From Sphaeroforma sirkka (Eukaryota; Opisthokonta; Ichthyosporea; Ichthyophonida): DNA of 21,098 nt. The stretch is taken from positions 1 to 21,098 of the forward strand of contig LUCW03002146.1 of the NCBI GenBank assembly GCA_001586965.3. Direction: 5' to 3'. Numbering within the stretch: position 1 is the stretch's first letter; each line of letters opens with the position of its first letter. The notes under the pieces were generated by a model. That model did no database searches, was not told the origin of the DNA, and was given only the letters and a program-made list of their open reading frames with translations. This document shows, in pieces, positions 20,401-21,098 of this stretch. The position numbers were made by a program, and so were the translations under genes.

Positions 20401-21098
20401 TTTAAAATTTAAAATTTAAAATTTAAAATTTAAAATTTAAAATTTAAAATTTAAAATTTAAATTTAAAATTTAAAATTTAAAATTTAAAATTTAAAATTT
20501 AAAATTTAAAATTTAAAATTTAAATTTAAAATTTAAAATTTAAAATTTAAATTTAAAATTTAAAATTTAAAATTTAAGTTTTTAAAATTTAAAATTTAAA
20601 ATTTAAAATTTAAAATTTAAAATTTAAAATTTAAAATTTAAAATTTAAAATTTAAAATTTAAAATTTAAAATTTAAAATTTAAAATTTAAAATTTAAAAT
20701 TTAAAATTTAAAATTTAAAATTTAAAATTTAAAATTTAAAATTTAAAATTTAAAATTTAAAATTTAAAATTTAAAATTTAAAATTTAAAATTTAAAATTT
20801 AAAATTTAAAATTTAAAATTTAAAATTTAAAATTTAAAATTTAAAATTTAAAATTTAAAATTTAAAATTTAAAATTTAAAATTTAAAATTTAAAATTTAA
20901 AATTTAAAATTTAAAATTTAAAATTTAAAATTTAAAATTTAAGATTTAAAATTTAAAATTTAAAATTTAAAATTTAAAATTTAAAATTTAAAATTTAAAA
21001 TTTAAAATTTAAAATTTAAAATTTAAAATTTAAAATTAAAATTTAAAATTTAAAGTTTAAAATTTAAAATTTAAAATTTAAAATTTAAAATTTAAAGT
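17400..21098 (+). repeat. (TTTAAAA)n heptamer tract, about 3.7 kb, to the window end
   Basis: The unit is TTTAAAA, seven bases like TTTAGGG, with occasional 6- and 8-base slips and rare AAATTTAAG or TTTAAAGT variants. It grades out of copy D without a boundary; the last recognisable element islands lie near 17400. No gene or other structure is seen. Nanopore basecallers are known to call the G strand TTAGGG as TTAAAA, so this tract is most simply the terminal TTTAGGG telomere, or telomere plus element, miscalled. A true AT satellite is less likely. Confidence 0.85.

Overview
This window looks like the end of a eukaryotic chromosome. It is built almost entirely from copies of one non-LTR (LINE-type) retrotransposon, separated by short tracts of the telomere repeat TTTAGGG. 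I see no host gene. TTTAGGG telomeres occur in plants, many green algae, oomycetes, apicomplexans, dinoflagellates and other protists, and nothing here narrows the organism further. The ORFs read with the standard code. Many 1-2 nt length differences in homopolymers, and a long TTTAAAA tract, suggest a long-read (nanopore-type) assembly that is not fully polished.

Layout, left to right. Positions 1-480 are the 5' end of one copy (copy 0: ORF1 start and 5' UTR, element sense on the minus strand). Positions 491-1082 are an AT-rich minisatellite of about 20-22 bp units. Telomere repeats at 1084-1106 are followed by copy A (1107-4723), cut off at its 5' end inside the endonuclease domain. Telomere repeats at about 4738-4838 are followed by copy B (4839-8922), cut off inside ORF1. 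Telomere repeats at 8923-8954 are followed by copy C (8955-14427), about 5.5 kb and apparently full length. A mixed tract of telomere repeat, TTTAAAA and minisatellite-like sequence (14428-14610) is followed by copy D (14611 to about 17400), a diverged subfamily. Copy D is progressively overwritten by TTTAAAA, and from about 17400 to 21098 only (TTTAAAA)n remains.

All copies have the same orientation. The telomeric G-strand reads left to right, so the chromosome end lies to the right. Each element's 3' end faces left and is joined directly to TTTAGG without a poly(A) tail. Its 5' end faces the chromosome terminus and is capped by new telomere repeats. The plus strand therefore has the structure expected of cDNA primed from the 3' end of the telomeric G-strand, often copied incompletely, then healed by telomerase, and repeated. 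This parallels telomeric non-LTR elements known elsewhere: Drosophila HeT-A/TART, silkworm TRAS/SART, Giardia GilM/GilT, Chlorella Zepp and Magnaporthe MoTeR.

The element has ORF1 (a leucine-zipper coiled-coil protein) and ORF2 (APE-type endonuclease, reverse transcriptase, C-terminal CCHC knuckle). ORF1 and ORF2 are adjacent or overlap by ATGA. The 5' region carries an antisense tRNA-like pair of pol III boxes. Comparison of copies B and D shows mostly silent changes in the ORF2 frame, so the family has been under selection for its protein and was probably active recently.
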